Below are positions 50,401-61,105 of a stretch of DNA of 64,000 nt, in pieces (positions within the stretch are counted from its first letter, which is position 1; each line of letters begins with the position of its first letter). Source of the stretch: Liolophura sinensis (taxonomy: Eukaryota; Mollusca; Polyplacophora; Chitonida; Chitonidae); contig NC_088303.1 of NCBI RefSeq assembly GCF_032854445.1, forward strand, positions 4,783,501 through 4,847,500, read 5' to 3'. A program made the position numbers and the translations under genes. Under the pieces are notes generated by a model. It was given only the letters and a program-made list of their open reading frames with translations, did no database searches and was not told the DNA's origin.

Positions 50401-50628
50401 TATAGCAGATATATGTACATCATGTACCTGTAATATATGACTCACATAGTGGTGTACAGAAGACACCTGTAAATTATAACAGAATGATTTCAGAACCATA
50501 AAGGATGTACCTATCTGAAGTTATCATATTCACCAAAAATAAACAAAAAACCCAGGGAACAAAAAATCTGCTGCTGTCAAAATACATTACTTGTATCGGA
50601 GTTTCTTCTTCTGTACAGTAGCCGCCAT
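29407..50628 (-). CDS. KCNAB: Voltage-gated K+ channel beta subunit (KCNAB/Hyperkinetic, aldo-keto reductase family 6)
   Basis: Fourteen GT-AG exons, 5' to 3' on the minus strand: 50628-50591, 49292-49249, 43954-43917, 42885-42806, 37811-37767, 37538-37494, 36113-36070, 34959-34873, 34088-34003, 32451-32331, 31451-31357, 30890-30770, 30259-30171, 29502-29407. They total 1,029 nt in one frame: 342 aa plus TGA. Kv-beta proteins are NADPH-binding oxidoreductases that form cytoplasmic tetramers under Shaker-type channels. The residues match Kv-beta2 at a constant offset of 27: active-site Asp58, Tyr63, Lys91, Asn131; cofactor contacts Thr29-Trp30, Gln36, Ser161-Arg162, Gln187, Trp216-SerProLeu, Lys227, Arg237, Ser298, Gln302, Glu305, Asn306. 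Start: ATG at 50628 has A at -3, G at +4 and an in-frame TAA five codons upstream. The N-terminus before the reductase core is only about 13 aa, so no inactivation ball is seen; other first exons may exist. The C-terminus ([10 protein letters not shown]) differs from the vertebrate tail. Confidence 0.96.
33515..33710 (-). repeat. tRNA-derived SINE copy in KCNAB intron 9
   Basis: Minus-strand copy with CATTATGGTGTGAGGAAACT, GGGGAAACCCAAGACCATCC, AGAAAGCCAGCATGAGCTGG and ACTTGAACTCACAGC (B-box region on the minus strand). Diverged; the A-box end is missing. Confidence 0.8.
34425..34487. repeat. 19-bp repeat, about 3 copies, KCNAB intron 8
   Basis: CTGAACAATCAGAGGATAC is repeated in tandem. A strongly diverged SINE-like fragment may follow at 34555-34670. 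Confidence 0.85.
35221..35431 (+). repeat. tRNA-derived SINE copy in KCNAB intron 7
   Basis: Plus-strand copy starting GCCTCTCACCACTGCGGTCA, with B-box GTGAGTTCAAGTGC, CAGACGTACGTGGGAAGGTC, CACCATAATGCTGGTCAACG and an AATCAAATAAATTAAATAA tail. It is opposite in orientation to the copy in intron 9. Confidence 0.85.
36330..37185. repeat. 38-bp minisatellite, about 22 copies, KCNAB intron 6
   Basis: Unit GTGATGTACATGCATATTAA + TGACAACCTTTCCCACAT. Copies vary mainly at CACGTG/CACATG and TACATG/TACACG positions, which creates E-box-like hexamers in many copies. Confidence 0.95.
38849..41412. repeat. 60-bp minisatellite, about 42 copies, KCNAB intron 4
   Basis: Unit TTCATGTTTACCAAGCACAT + ACTATATATACCTGTACATG + TAGCTGTACACAGTAACAAC. 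From about 39180 to 41400 the copies are exactly 60 bp with no indels. The leftmost five copies carry single-base indels. Variation is limited to a few sites (CTG/CTC before TACATG, AGTAAC/AGCAAC, CAAG/CGAG, final C/T). Because 60 is a multiple of 3 and the unit lacks stops in some frames, both strands are open for about 800 and 764 codons. These readings are tandem 20-residue repeats, not a protein family. Confidence 0.97.
43117..43386 (-). repeat. Full-length tRNA-derived SINE, KCNAB intron 3
   Basis: The most complete copy in the window, reading on the minus strand. Its head is GCCTCCGTGGCTCAGTTGGT, with an A box (TGGCTCAGTTGG at 43377-43366) and a B box (GAGTTCAAGTCC at 43309-43298). A body with CCACCATAATGCTGGCCGC follows, and the end is TTGAGTACGGCGTAAAACAC with an AATCAATAAAATAA-like tail. 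The internal RNA polymerase III promoter layout supports a tRNA origin. A length of about 270 bp is typical for such SINEs. Confidence 0.9.
43590..43772 (+). repeat. tRNA-derived SINE copy, KCNAB intron 3, inverted relative to its neighbour
   Basis: Plus-strand 5'-truncated copy (ATGAGCTCAAGGCCAGGTAA, GTTGGAAGGTCTGTCAGCAG, CCTCCCACCATAATGCTGGG, GTAAAACACCAATGAAATAA + ATAAATAAAT). It is head-to-head with the copy ending at 43386. Confidence 0.85.
44495..45205. repeat. 38-bp / 63-bp mixed minisatellite, KCNAB intron 2
   Basis: The left part (to about 44850) has nine copies of a 38-bp unit (GAGGCTTATGGGTGAAGGGA + AGCTCACCTGTGCATTCT). The right part has about four copies of a 63-bp unit that is the same sequence plus a 25-bp insert (ATCGAGTGCCGGCAGTAAGC + CATAC). 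Intermediate shorter copies lie at 44850-44970. On the KCNAB-sense strand each 38-bp unit presents CACAGGTGAGC, a strong splice donor match. Confidence 0.93.
46817..47902. mobile_element. Putative pogo/Tigger-like (Tc1/mariner) non-autonomous element, KCNAB intron 2
   Basis: The left end CAGTCACACGTG and the right end, reverse-complemented CAGTCAAACCTG, are inverted and bordered by TA on both sides (46815-46816, 47903-47904). Internal GCGGCCA/CGGCCAC motifs recur at both ends. CAGTCAAACCT ends with TA duplications are typical of pogo/Tigger elements. The interior (about 1.1 kb) has no recognisable transposase. Identity between the ends is limited to about a dozen bases, so the call is tentative. 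Confidence 0.45.
49015..49203. repeat. 65-bp repeat, about 3 copies, next to KCNAB exon 2
   Basis: Unit ATCAGTTACCTGTCTTGATC + AACCTGTGCAAGTGAACAAT + GCACACTCATGGATTATGAGAAACA. The array ends about 45 bp inside intron 2 from the exon 2 splice donor (exon edge 49249). Confidence 0.93.
50130..50430. repeat. 36/37-bp minisatellite, about 8 copies, KCNAB intron 1
   Basis: Unit CATTTGGTATATAGCAGATA + TATGTACACCATGTAC (36 bp); copies on the left have an extra T (37 bp). Confidence 0.93.
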
Positions 50629-50769
50629 GATAATCCTATTTTATTCCCATGTAACTTCTCAACTGTGAGCAATTAAACGGGCACAGACAATACGACACAG
50701 ATGACCACTGCTTGGTTGTAATATCAATTTAGAGACAAATTAATTGAAAAATCACTGTTAGAATCTAAG

Positions 50770-51840
50770 GAACATGCTGGGCAAATCGCTGGTAGAACCT
50801 GTCCTAGGAACACAGTGGACAAATCGCTGGTAGAACCTGTCCTAGGAACACAGTGGACAAATTGCTGGTAGAACCTGTCCTAGGAACACAGTGGACAAAT
50901 TGCTGGTAGAACCTGTCCTAGGAACACAGTGGACAAATCGCTGGTAGGCCCTGCCCTAGGAACACAGTGGACAAATCGCTGGTAAAAGCTGTGCTAGGAA
51001 CACAGTGGACAAATTGATGGTAGAACCTGTCCTAGGAACACAGTGGACAAATTGCTGGTAGAACCTGTCCTAGGAACACAGTGGACAAATCGCTGGTAGG
51101 CCCTGCCCTAGGAACACAGTGGACAAATCGCTGGTAAAAGCTGTGCTAGGAACACAGTGGACAAATTGATGGTATAACCTGTGCTAGGAACACACTGGGC
51201 AAATCAATGATAGAACCTGTGGTAGGAACACAGTGGACAAATTACTGGTAGAACCTGTCCTAGAAACACAGTGGACAAATCGCTGGTAGGCCCTGCCCTA
51301 GGAACACAGTGGACAAATCGCTGGTAAAAGCTGTGCTAGGAACACAGTGGACAAATTGATGGTAGAACCTGTCCTAGGAACACAGTGGACAAATTGCTGG
51401 TAGAACCTGTCCTAGGAACACAGTGGACAAATCGCTGGTAGGCCCTGCCCTAGGAACACAGTGGACAAATCGCTGGTAAAAGCTGTGCTAGGAACACAGT
51501 GGACAAATTGATGGTATAACCTGTGCTAGGAACACACTGGGCAAATCAATGATAGAACCTGTGGTAGGAACACAGTGGACAAATTACTGGTAGAACCTGT
51601 CCTAGAAACACAGTGGACAAATCGCTGGTAGAACCTGCCCTAGGAACACAGTGGACAAATCGCTGGTAGAACCTGTCCTAGGAACATACTGGGCAAATCA
51701 ATGATAGAACCTGTGGTAGGAACACAGTGGACAAATTACTGGTAGAACCTGTCCTAGAAACACAGTGGACAAATTGCTGGTAGAACCTGTCCTAGGAACA
51801 CGGTGGACAAATTACTTGTAGAACCGTCCTCGGAAACTCC
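50770..51840. repeat. 38-bp minisatellite with higher-order structure, just upstream of KCNAB
   Basis: Unit CTGGTAGAACCTGTCCTAGG + AACACAGTGGACAAATCG, about 28 copies. Variants recur in blocks: a GGCCCTGCCCTAGG copy followed by an AAAAGCTGTGCTAGG copy appears at about 50940, 51092, 51284 and 51436, and a CAATGATAGAACCTGTGGTAGG copy appears at about 51207, 51549 and 51700. The array begins about 140 bp upstream of the KCNAB start codon. Confidence 0.95.
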
Positions 51841-52266
51841 TGGACAAACCTATTCTTGGAATCTGTCTTAAGAACATGTAGATCAAATCCCTGAGAGAAT
51901 GTGTCCTTTGATACACCGATCATTCCATCTACCAGCAGATCTCTATATACAAGCCTAAGACTGGCTGGCTGAATCCATCCAGGAAAAGTTGGACTCTGCC
52001 AGGTTTACACCTACACTGTACACACGCATGAACATATAGACCAACTGATAGCCAAGTTTATCACCAGCTAATTATATCAGAAATAAAAGGGAGAAGGCTT
52101 GCAGATGTGTTATCTGTATGCACTATTATGCTTCACCCCTAGCTGGCATATATCTGGCAAAGTTATTTATTGCTGCAGGCTGCCCTGGCCTAAATGGAAC
52201 AGTATTACTGGTATGTAAAATGTATGGGTCACTTAATAGGTGTAAGTATTCTAAAAATAGAAAATT

Positions 52267-52267
<1 letters not shown>

Positions 52268-52319
<52 letters not shown>

Positions 52320-52324
52320 GTGTA
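52268..52324. repeat. (TG)n microsatellite
   Basis: A TG run of about 55 bp with one CG interruption near its end. Confidence 0.95.
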
Positions 52325-53079
52325 CACGACAGCTCCAAAAGATCAACATTAATGAAATCAACAGATAATTCTATGACAAAGCAGTGAATTAGTCTTTAAA
52401 GATGACTTAAGTGCTTCTGCATGTATGTTTATAAATATAATTAGTTGCAGGCCTTAAGTAAACTATCATTCCTGAAGCGTATACAAACTAGGATGCAGAC
52501 ACACAAGACTGTCCAACACAAAGTCCTGGGTGAAGCTCTGCATTATACAGCTACTCTAACTCGGTCTCACATTACTGAAACTCTAGTGTATTCTCATAGC
52601 CATACAGAAATGTATTAATAAGATTACAGACAAAACATGTCTTTCACCTGTCCTACATCCATATATGTGTAATAACTGAAGAAAAAATGTTAATTACTAA
52701 ATTACTAAAGCGACCAATTCTTTCAAGTTTTCCATTCAAATTGCAGTTCTGCCAAATCACAGATCTTCTGAATTGCAGGTCTTCCAAATTGCATTTCATA
52801 CAGCAAAATTATTTCCACATTGCAATATTGTAACTATTCCTAATAGCGGTTATTCCTAACTGTAGTTTTTTGAAAACCCAGTTTTTCCAAACTACAACTT
52901 TTAATGTCACTATTCTTCTCAAACAGCAATTATTCCCAACTGCACGCTTAATTAAGTGCAAATTATTCCATGTCACAGATCATTTGAGTTGAAGCTCTTC
53001 TATTTAAATCAGTTCTTTCAACACACTTCTTACAAAATGTAGCTTGTTTGTCAAGCTGTAATCAGGTAGTAGCAAGAAC

Positions 53080-54460
53080 TACTGCATATCCCTCATGACT
53101 GACTTGACCTTTACTGACCCCATACTGCATATCTCTCATGACTGACACGACCTTTACTGACCCCTTACTGCGTATCTCTCATGACTGACACGACCTTTAC
53201 TGACCCCATACTGCATATCCCTCATGAATGACATGACCTTTACTGACCCCTTACTGCATATCCCTCATGACTGAAACGACCTTTACTGGCCCCTTACTGC
53301 ATATCCCTCATGACTGACACGACCTTTACTGACCCCTTACTGCATATCCCTCATGAATGACACGACCTTTACTGACCCCTTACTGCATATCCCTCATGAC
53401 TGACATGACCTTTACTGACCCCTTACTGCATATCCCTCATGATTGACATGACCTTTACTGACCCCAAACTGCATATCCCTCATGACTGACATGACCTTTA
53501 CTGACCCCTTACTGCATATCTCTCATGACTGACATGACCTTTACTGACCCCTTACTGCATATCTCTCATGACTGACACGACCTTTACTGACCCCTTACTG
53601 CATATCCCTCATGACTGACATGACCTTTACTGGCCCCATACTGCATATCCCTCATGAATGACACGACCTTTACTGACCCCTTACTGCATATCCCTCATGA
53701 CTGAAACGACCTTTACTGACCCCTTACTGCAGATCCCTCATGACTGACACGACCTTTACTGACCCCTTACTGCATATCCCTCACGACTGACACGACCTTT
53801 ACTGACCCCATACTGCATATATATATATATATATCTCTTTATGACTGACACGACCTTTACTGACCCCATACTGCATATCTCTCATGACTGGCATGACCTT
53901 TACTGACCCCTTACTGCATATCTCTCATGACTGACACGACCTTTACTGACCCCTTACCGCATATCTCTCATGACTGACGACCTTTACTGACCCCTTACTG
54001 CATATCCCTCATGACTGACACGACCTTTACTGCCCCTTACTGCATATCTCTCATGACTGACATGACCTTTACTGACCCCTTACTGCATATCCCTCATGAC
54101 TGACACGACCTTTACTGACCCCATACTGCATATATATATATATCTCTTATGACTGACACGACCTTTACTGACCCCTTACTCCATATCTCTCATGACTAAC
54201 ATGACCTTTCCTGACCCCTTACTGCATATCTCTTATGACTGACATGACCTTTCCTGTCCCCATACTGCATATATGTATCTCTCATAACTGATACAACCTT
54301 TACTGACCCATACTGCATATATGTATCTCTCATGACTGACACAACCTTTACTGACCCTTTACTCCATATCTTTCATGACTGACACGACCTTTACTGACCC
54401 CTTACTGCATATCTCTCATGACTGACGTGACCTTTACTGACCCCTTACTCTTAGTGCTGC
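53080..54460. repeat. 43-bp minisatellite, about 31 copies
   Basis: Unit CTGCATATCCCTCATGACTG + ACACGACCTTTACTGACCCCTTA. Some copies carry (AT)n expansions after GCAT (about 53815-53835, 54130-54143). About nine copies have ATGACC instead of ACGACC, which makes TGACCT-TTAC-TGACCC. Confidence 0.95.
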
Positions 54461-54706
54461 CATATATACATGCTTGTATGCAGGCCCTCAAAAATCCCAG
54501 CATTTAGATTATCAAACAAATAAACATGCACATCTACATGTATCTAGATTACATGTACATATGTACAGTTTATAAATGTAAACAAGTTTTGTGTCTTTCA
54601 CAAAGATACAGTAAATGATCTAAAATTTCATTCATTTCACTAAATGTGCAACATTCAAAGATGCTTGATTCCAAAAGTTCCAGTGATGTTCTTGGTAAAG
54701 GTGTTC

Positions 54707-54840
54707 TGGGGCCTTATTCTATGAAGCAGTTGCAAAGTGCGCCTGGTACAATTTCCATCACAACATACAGAAAAGAGATATATCACCATGGTAAATGCAC
54801 TTGACGCAGTATTGCAGCAGCTCTGTAGAATGGACCCCTG
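54707..54840. mobile_element. Short palindromic (MITE-like) element
   Basis: The left end GGGGCCTTATTCTATGAAGC + AGTTGCAA and the reverse-complemented right end GGGGTCCATTCTACAGAGCT + GCTGCAA are related inverted repeats around a 70-bp centre. No clear target duplication was seen. A half-like relative, GGGCCCGTTTCACAAAGCTG, occurs at 9559-9578. Confidence 0.45.
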
Positions 54841-56549
54841 AAGTAGGATGATATCCTACAGGAAAAATGTAAATTCTAGCACCAAAAAGTAATATCTTAT
54901 GACATTTATTTGCATTCATTTAAACAAAATTTGGGGGGGGGGACAAGATTTTGAATCATTTAAGAAAAAAGAAATATAAATACACCCACCAGGTTTATCT
55001 CATTGACTAATTTTGCCATACCAAATAGATTATTTTGGACAGTGCTGAAAAATGGAGTCATGCACATGTGCCTCACATTCAAATTATGCTGAGAAGCTCT
55101 GCACAGAGCTGAAAGTTTGAGTACAATGTCAGGCTTCAATAAAATGGTGCCTGTCAAGCTTGAGTTGACCTCAGCACATCAAATACACCTAGAGACTGAT
55201 ACAGCCTGCAGTTCAGCCAATCAATTCAGTATCAAACCAGTATGGAAGTACAGCCAAACAGAATCCAAAATAGCAAGGCCTGTACTCTGCATTATTATAA
55301 ATCTCCAAACAAATGGATGGACCAAAGAAAACATACATGTACATGCAGCATGCTTCATATATTCACAATTTACTGCCAAAAAACTCATTTGTGGTTGTAT
55401 AAATTTCTATGTAAAAGTGTAAGAAAACTGTGATCAGAGAAAACAGAAGCATCCCACACTGAGAGAATTACACTGTACATGGACAAATCTATGTAAACTT
55501 TTCACAGCAGGAAGAAAAAAAAGTTAAGCAATCATCTAACGAATTTCTGAATAATCTAATATTACACAAAGGCTTTATACATGTACTTCCACATAGATGG
55601 AAAGCTGGTTTTGATTGGAACATGTCAAGACAGAATAACCAATGTAACTACAGTCTTTTTTATTTCCACCATACTTAAGATCAATATAAAAGGTAGGTGA
55701 ACAGATTCAAAGGCAATGGCCACACCTGCAGCAATTACACGAAGCATAATGTAGATGTATATACACACACATTTCCATGCTCGTTGCCCACCCAGCGGTC
55801 AATAAAAGAAGAAATATGTGAAGGTGTAGCCAGCCTAAGACACTGATGTAGGCTAGCTTATTTATGAGGAGCCCGTGTTTATAGGCCTGAAGACTACAGG
55901 CATGACAGACAGACAGGGAATGGCACCAGGTCTACCCAGGTCTACCGTAATTTACTTAATAAACTACTACATACTGCTACATACTTCTACATACTGTAAG
56001 GATACTACACCTGCATAAATTATGCAAAGTTAAACAGTACGTCAGCAATCAACCTTGATAATCAATCACTAATGACTGTTGCTTAGCGATACCTAGACGA
56101 ACACTTCTGGCATCTTTATTTTAATTTCTCTTACGTTTTATTGTTAACAGTGTTTATTGTTCAGTATTGAGGTCACTGGCTAGAGTAGCCTGAGTTTTCG
56201 GAGAACAGGTATTATTGTATTATGTCTTCTAACTAGAAGGAATGTACATGTCTATACACATCAATTGTAACATACTGTTATATGGTTATCCTAAACATAA
56301 GCTTTTGCCAGAGCAATTAACAGGTTTTCCCACCATTTGTTTGATACACCTACAACATCTACATGAAAGTACCTATTATATAAACAAGAAACTAATATTT
56401 TGTAAACCCTGGGAGTTTCTCTGTATTAAGTTCATATTACATATATACTGCAGTGAGTGTGGGGCTAGGTACGCTTTTTTTGTAATTGATTGAACTCCAG
56501 TCTCCAGGGTGCCAGGTACATGTAGATGTTCTAGCCCGTCTATCCGTGT

Positions 56550-56768
56550 ATTCTTTCCATTTATTTGATCAGAGTGTTATGCCGTACTCAAGAATATTTC
56601 ACTTACACGATGGCGACCAGCATTATGGTGGGAAGAAACTGGGCAGAGCCCTAGGGATACCCATAACCATCTGCAGGTTGCTGGCAGACCTTCCCACATA
56701 CATGCGTGAGCGGAAAGAAAGCCAGTGTGAGTTGGACTTGAACTGAGTGATCGGATTGGTGAGAGGGT
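56550..56768 (-). repeat. tRNA-derived SINE copy, possibly interrupted
   Basis: Minus-strand copy with ATTTGATCAGAGTGTTATGC, CGTACTCAAGAATATTTCAC, CAGCATTATGGTGGGAAGAA, GGTTGCTGGCAGACCTTCCC and GGACTTGAACTGAGTGATCG. Similarity breaks at about 56768 within the head. A plausible continuation (CCACTAGGCCATGGAGGCC) appears near 57058-57076. Confidence 0.8.
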
Positions 56769-59700
56769 CAGGACTGGGCTATGGTGAACTCAGAGCTTCA
56801 TACCACTATTCAGTGTGTCAGAATCGCTCAATGCTGAGTGTGGCTTTTTCACTTCTATTTTATGAAATATCAGACTTGACTGAAGTTATTCAGACATGGG
56901 TCCCTTGTCAACATGGAGTTTTTGATGCTGCAGCAGGCTTCTGGTGCATATTTGTAAGTTCTGATATACTCTGTACCATTGTGTGTCTGTATGACTGCTC
57001 ATCATTATGTCATTGTACAACAATAAACACATGTTAGAGTTCTGGATTGTTTGATTTGGCCACTAGGCCATGGAGGCCTTTATCTGTCAATGTAGTGTTA
57101 TGCAATACAGGTATACATGTACACGTAATAACAACATTGCATTTGTACATGTTAAAAAGGACGGTTACATGTATATGTATCTACAACAATGACCATAGAA
57201 AACAATGAAGTAGGATAAACAAAACCGTAGAGCAGATGTATGAAGGTATGCTAACATTTGTCAGTATGAAACTGGCAGAATTCCAAACCCCACTATTCAT
57301 GTTCACGGAAATCTTTTCCTAAGGGAGATAATTTATATCAGCTTATACTTGGTATAGTGATACCTCAATTTTGTCTCAGTGGACGTCATAAAATATTAAG
57401 GTGAAGGAGTACCCAAAAAGTAAGCATGTGCATTATAAAAGTGTGAGAGGAAAAACCATTGAAAACTACATGTACGTCCTAAAATACCTTCGTTTCCTTC
57501 AGCTCGTACATGTACACATAAATGCTGGAATTGTCAGCTGTGTTTATATGGACCAAAAATTAAAAGATAATGTTGGATGCCTGTGATGTCAAACTGAACT
57601 GCTGTACTTTATTTTAACATTTGGATGAAATTCTTGTGACATCTACATGTACTAATGTAATGTCTACTCATCCATTACAACATGGTTCATTGAATTAAGA
57701 GAAAAAACCCACATTTGTCCACAGCACCCTGCAAAGAAATCATTCAAAACTTCAAAGTAGTTTTGAACAAATAATTTTCCTTCATCTTTCCCCTGAAGTT
57801 GCTTGTTTTTGGACATACTTTATATCTGTAAAGTGAAGGCCTACAGATACTGTATATGATTGCCTAAAAGCATAGAAGAGATGTTTAACCAACAAATTTT
57901 CAACAATTTGTGTTCATATACACATACATGAAGAGAAAATGAACATTTTTACACCATATACATGTACGTCCACATAAATGTTCCCCTTTCCCCCAGTGTG
58001 ATATCAATCTGGAGCATGAGATAAATGCCATGCTTTCAAACAGAAACAAATTTTGCTTATAACAAAAACATATATACACTGTACAATAATAAATATGATA
58101 ACCGCTGAAAAGTGCAGTTTGTATTATACATATACGTATGTTATAGGCTTGTATGGCTCTGTATGGACAAATCCCACCGCCAGGATAAGCTATAATCAAA
58201 AGTTGTAATTAAAAGTAAGTTGAAATCAACACAAATCAACATGAATCAACATAAATATATCGGTAAGCTGCTCAAAGTTTGTGAATATCTATTTTTCACA
58301 AAATCTGAGATGCTTGAAGTCATATACTTCATCTCGTGACAACATTGCTTTTCATTCTCAGAGAAAGCAACTGTCAAGTGCTGACGTCACAGAGAGTAAA
58401 CCATTCAGTAATGTCACATGTATTATATAGACGGGCAAGTTCACACATAAAATGAACTTACATAACTTAAAGGATCTCCATGACTTTGCACACTTATAGC
58501 ATACGTCGCCTTGGTACCAGTATAAAATTACAACTCCTTTGTGAACATAATGGTCCACTACTGACTTCTCGGCCAGACAGACCATGCGACACGGAAATTA
58601 TTGTTCACAGTCTATGTTCCAATATTACAAATTGCATATGATAATGTGTGAAGAGCCAATAGTGCCCCTTGGGCATTTTCACGTTTGTTTTTACCAAACA
58701 ACAACAACAACAATGTTTGATGAAGTTCATGTCAGGTAACATGAAGTCTGTGTCTTTATGAACAAGCAAATGTTTCAATCTTACTGAAAACTCACCTGTA
58801 CTGAATGAGGGTACTCATGTTGACAGGTGTTAACAGCTGTACCCAGAAGCCAATTGATTTGTAAGATGATTGACTGATCTCCAGAGCTTGTATTACCAGA
58901 TGTGCAACAACATGCAAGTCCAGACTTGAGCACAATGTTTCCCTTATTTTCCCTCAGTCATATTACCTAGAAACAAATCAGAATACACAAGAACATGTAT
59001 ATTTCACTGTATATCATTTACAATTTATTAAGGTTAATGTTTAACAGAATATGTTTAACAGACAACAGTGATATTATTTGGTTTTTTTGTCAAGGGACAA
59101 GGGATTAATTTAATACCACAGCCTCAGTATGGTGTAAAGCCACACAGTTAAGTGTTGTAGAGCACTCTGCCTCTCACAATACATCACATTACATATATAG
59201 GCCTAAACTTTGTACACATATCCTGCAATAACATTCTTAATAACAAGGACAATTTACACCAAGTCAAGAACTGTTCAAAATTTTAAAATGTATGAGAATA
59301 TATGAAAGAAACATGTTCCACAAAGCTGTACTAATGTCATTATATTTATACTGACTATATTTTATATATACTGTACAGACCTTGTAAATAACCTTTTGTG
59401 TGAATGAGGGACTCCAGGAAGACTGGTTTTGTAACTGATTGATCTCCCTCAAAAAATAAAGTATTATTGTTCTTATTCTTATTATCAGTAGTAGTAGTAT
59501 TATTACTGGTCACTGGATACAACCATAACAAACAACACCAGCAATTTAAGGAATTAAGATTTAGCCTTGCACATACAGCCCAAACCAGGATGGACAGTTC
59601 CACATCTTGGACACAGCATACAAGCAGGGCTAATATCAGATGATATAGTACATGTAATTACGTTTTCAGATTTCGTGACTCCTATTCATTTTGTTTTAAA

Positions 59701-59934
59701 ACAAATGAACTATAATTAGGCTCAGCATGCCTAAACAATACATGTCCTTGTATGTTCCCGCACCCAAGCAGTCTGATCCATGTGACCGATACACACCCCA
59801 TGTTCTGCACCAGTCACCTTAGTTACACAGAACAAATACCAAACACATGAAAACAGTCTTCTATGCCCCCAGCCTCCCAGCTGACCTACATGTCATTGCC
59901 TTTGGTATCCAGGGTAAAGCATGATCTGATTCTA

Positions 59935-60202
59935 CATGTACTGCAAACATCTAACTTCCATAATATTGAACACATGTACTGCAAACATCTAACTTCCATA
60001 ATATTGAACACATGTACTGCAAACATCTAACTTCCATAATATTGAACACATGTACTGCAAACATCTAACTTCCATAATACTGAACACATGTACTGCAAAC
60101 ATCTAACTTCCATAATACTGAACACATGTACTGCAAACATCTAACTTCCATAATATTGAACACATGTACTGCAAACATCTAACTTCCATAATATTGAACA
60201 CA
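59935..60202. repeat. 38-bp minisatellite, 7 nearly identical copies
   Basis: Unit CATGTACTGCAAACATCTAA + CTTCCATAATATTGAACA; only ATATTGA/ATACTGA varies. The high homogeneity implies recent expansion. Confidence 0.95.
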
Positions 60203-60779
60203 TTATATAACCAGTGCACCATTTCCAGCATATGAAATTCACTCATTGAGATGAACACCCAGGGTAATAGCGACTGGTATATTAAGATCATTATATGCCC
60301 AGATACTGACCGACATTGACCAGCAGTGACCATCAGTGTCAGATCAATACGTCTAGGTGTGGGTACGTGCATGTTGTATACATGAAGGCCGTGATGGGTG
60401 TCAATAAAATTGGATGGCATGCACTGTACATCTCTCGGGGAATACAAGCCTGGTTGGTTTTAACTTTTATGCTCAGGTCAATCAGCTACAGGTACCCATG
60501 GACAGAAATACACTAGGTTCACAAACCTCCACACTGCTCAATCAAAACCATTTTCTTTTTTACAGTGCATAAATTTGAGCATAAATTAAGTTTGACAAGG
60601 TTTCAAGAACATGGCTATAATAGTTATGGCCAGAGAAGGAGCATAAACTTTTAGAGAATAATAATTATCTTATTACAAAAACAATAAGCTTTTAGCCGAA
60701 GGCCCCTAATAAATTTCCACACTGAACAGAGGTGCATGTTAATGTTCTAAAACACAGCCACACTAGGTGCCTAACATAA

Positions 60780-61105
60780 AGCACATACATGTATTTTGTC
60801 TGGCATACTCGATTGTTAGGTGTCTAACATATATCACATATATACATTTTGTCTGGTGTGCTGGACTGTCAGGTGTCTAACATATATCACATACATATAT
60901 TTTGTCTGGCGTACTGGACTGTCAGGTGTCTAACATATATCACATACATACATTCTGTCTGGTGTGCTGGACTGTTAGGTGTCTAACATATATCACATAC
61001 ATGCATTTTGTCTGGTGTGCTGGACTGTTAGGTGTCTAACATATATCACATACATGTACTTTTGTCTGGCATGTTGGACTGTCAGGTGTCTAACATATAT
61101 CATGC
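60780..61105. repeat. 53-bp minisatellite, about 6 copies
   Basis: Unit CACATACATGTATTTTGTCT + GGCGTACTGGACTGTCAGGT + GTCTAACATATAT. Confidence 0.93.

Noticed and set aside
50770-51840. CRISPR-like array (38-bp units)
   Set aside because: Units are directly adjacent with no variable spacers, and the genome is eukaryotic with introns.
54711-54839. tRNA or small structured RNA gene
   Set aside because: The inverted ends are too long and lack A/B boxes; a MITE-like palindrome fits better.
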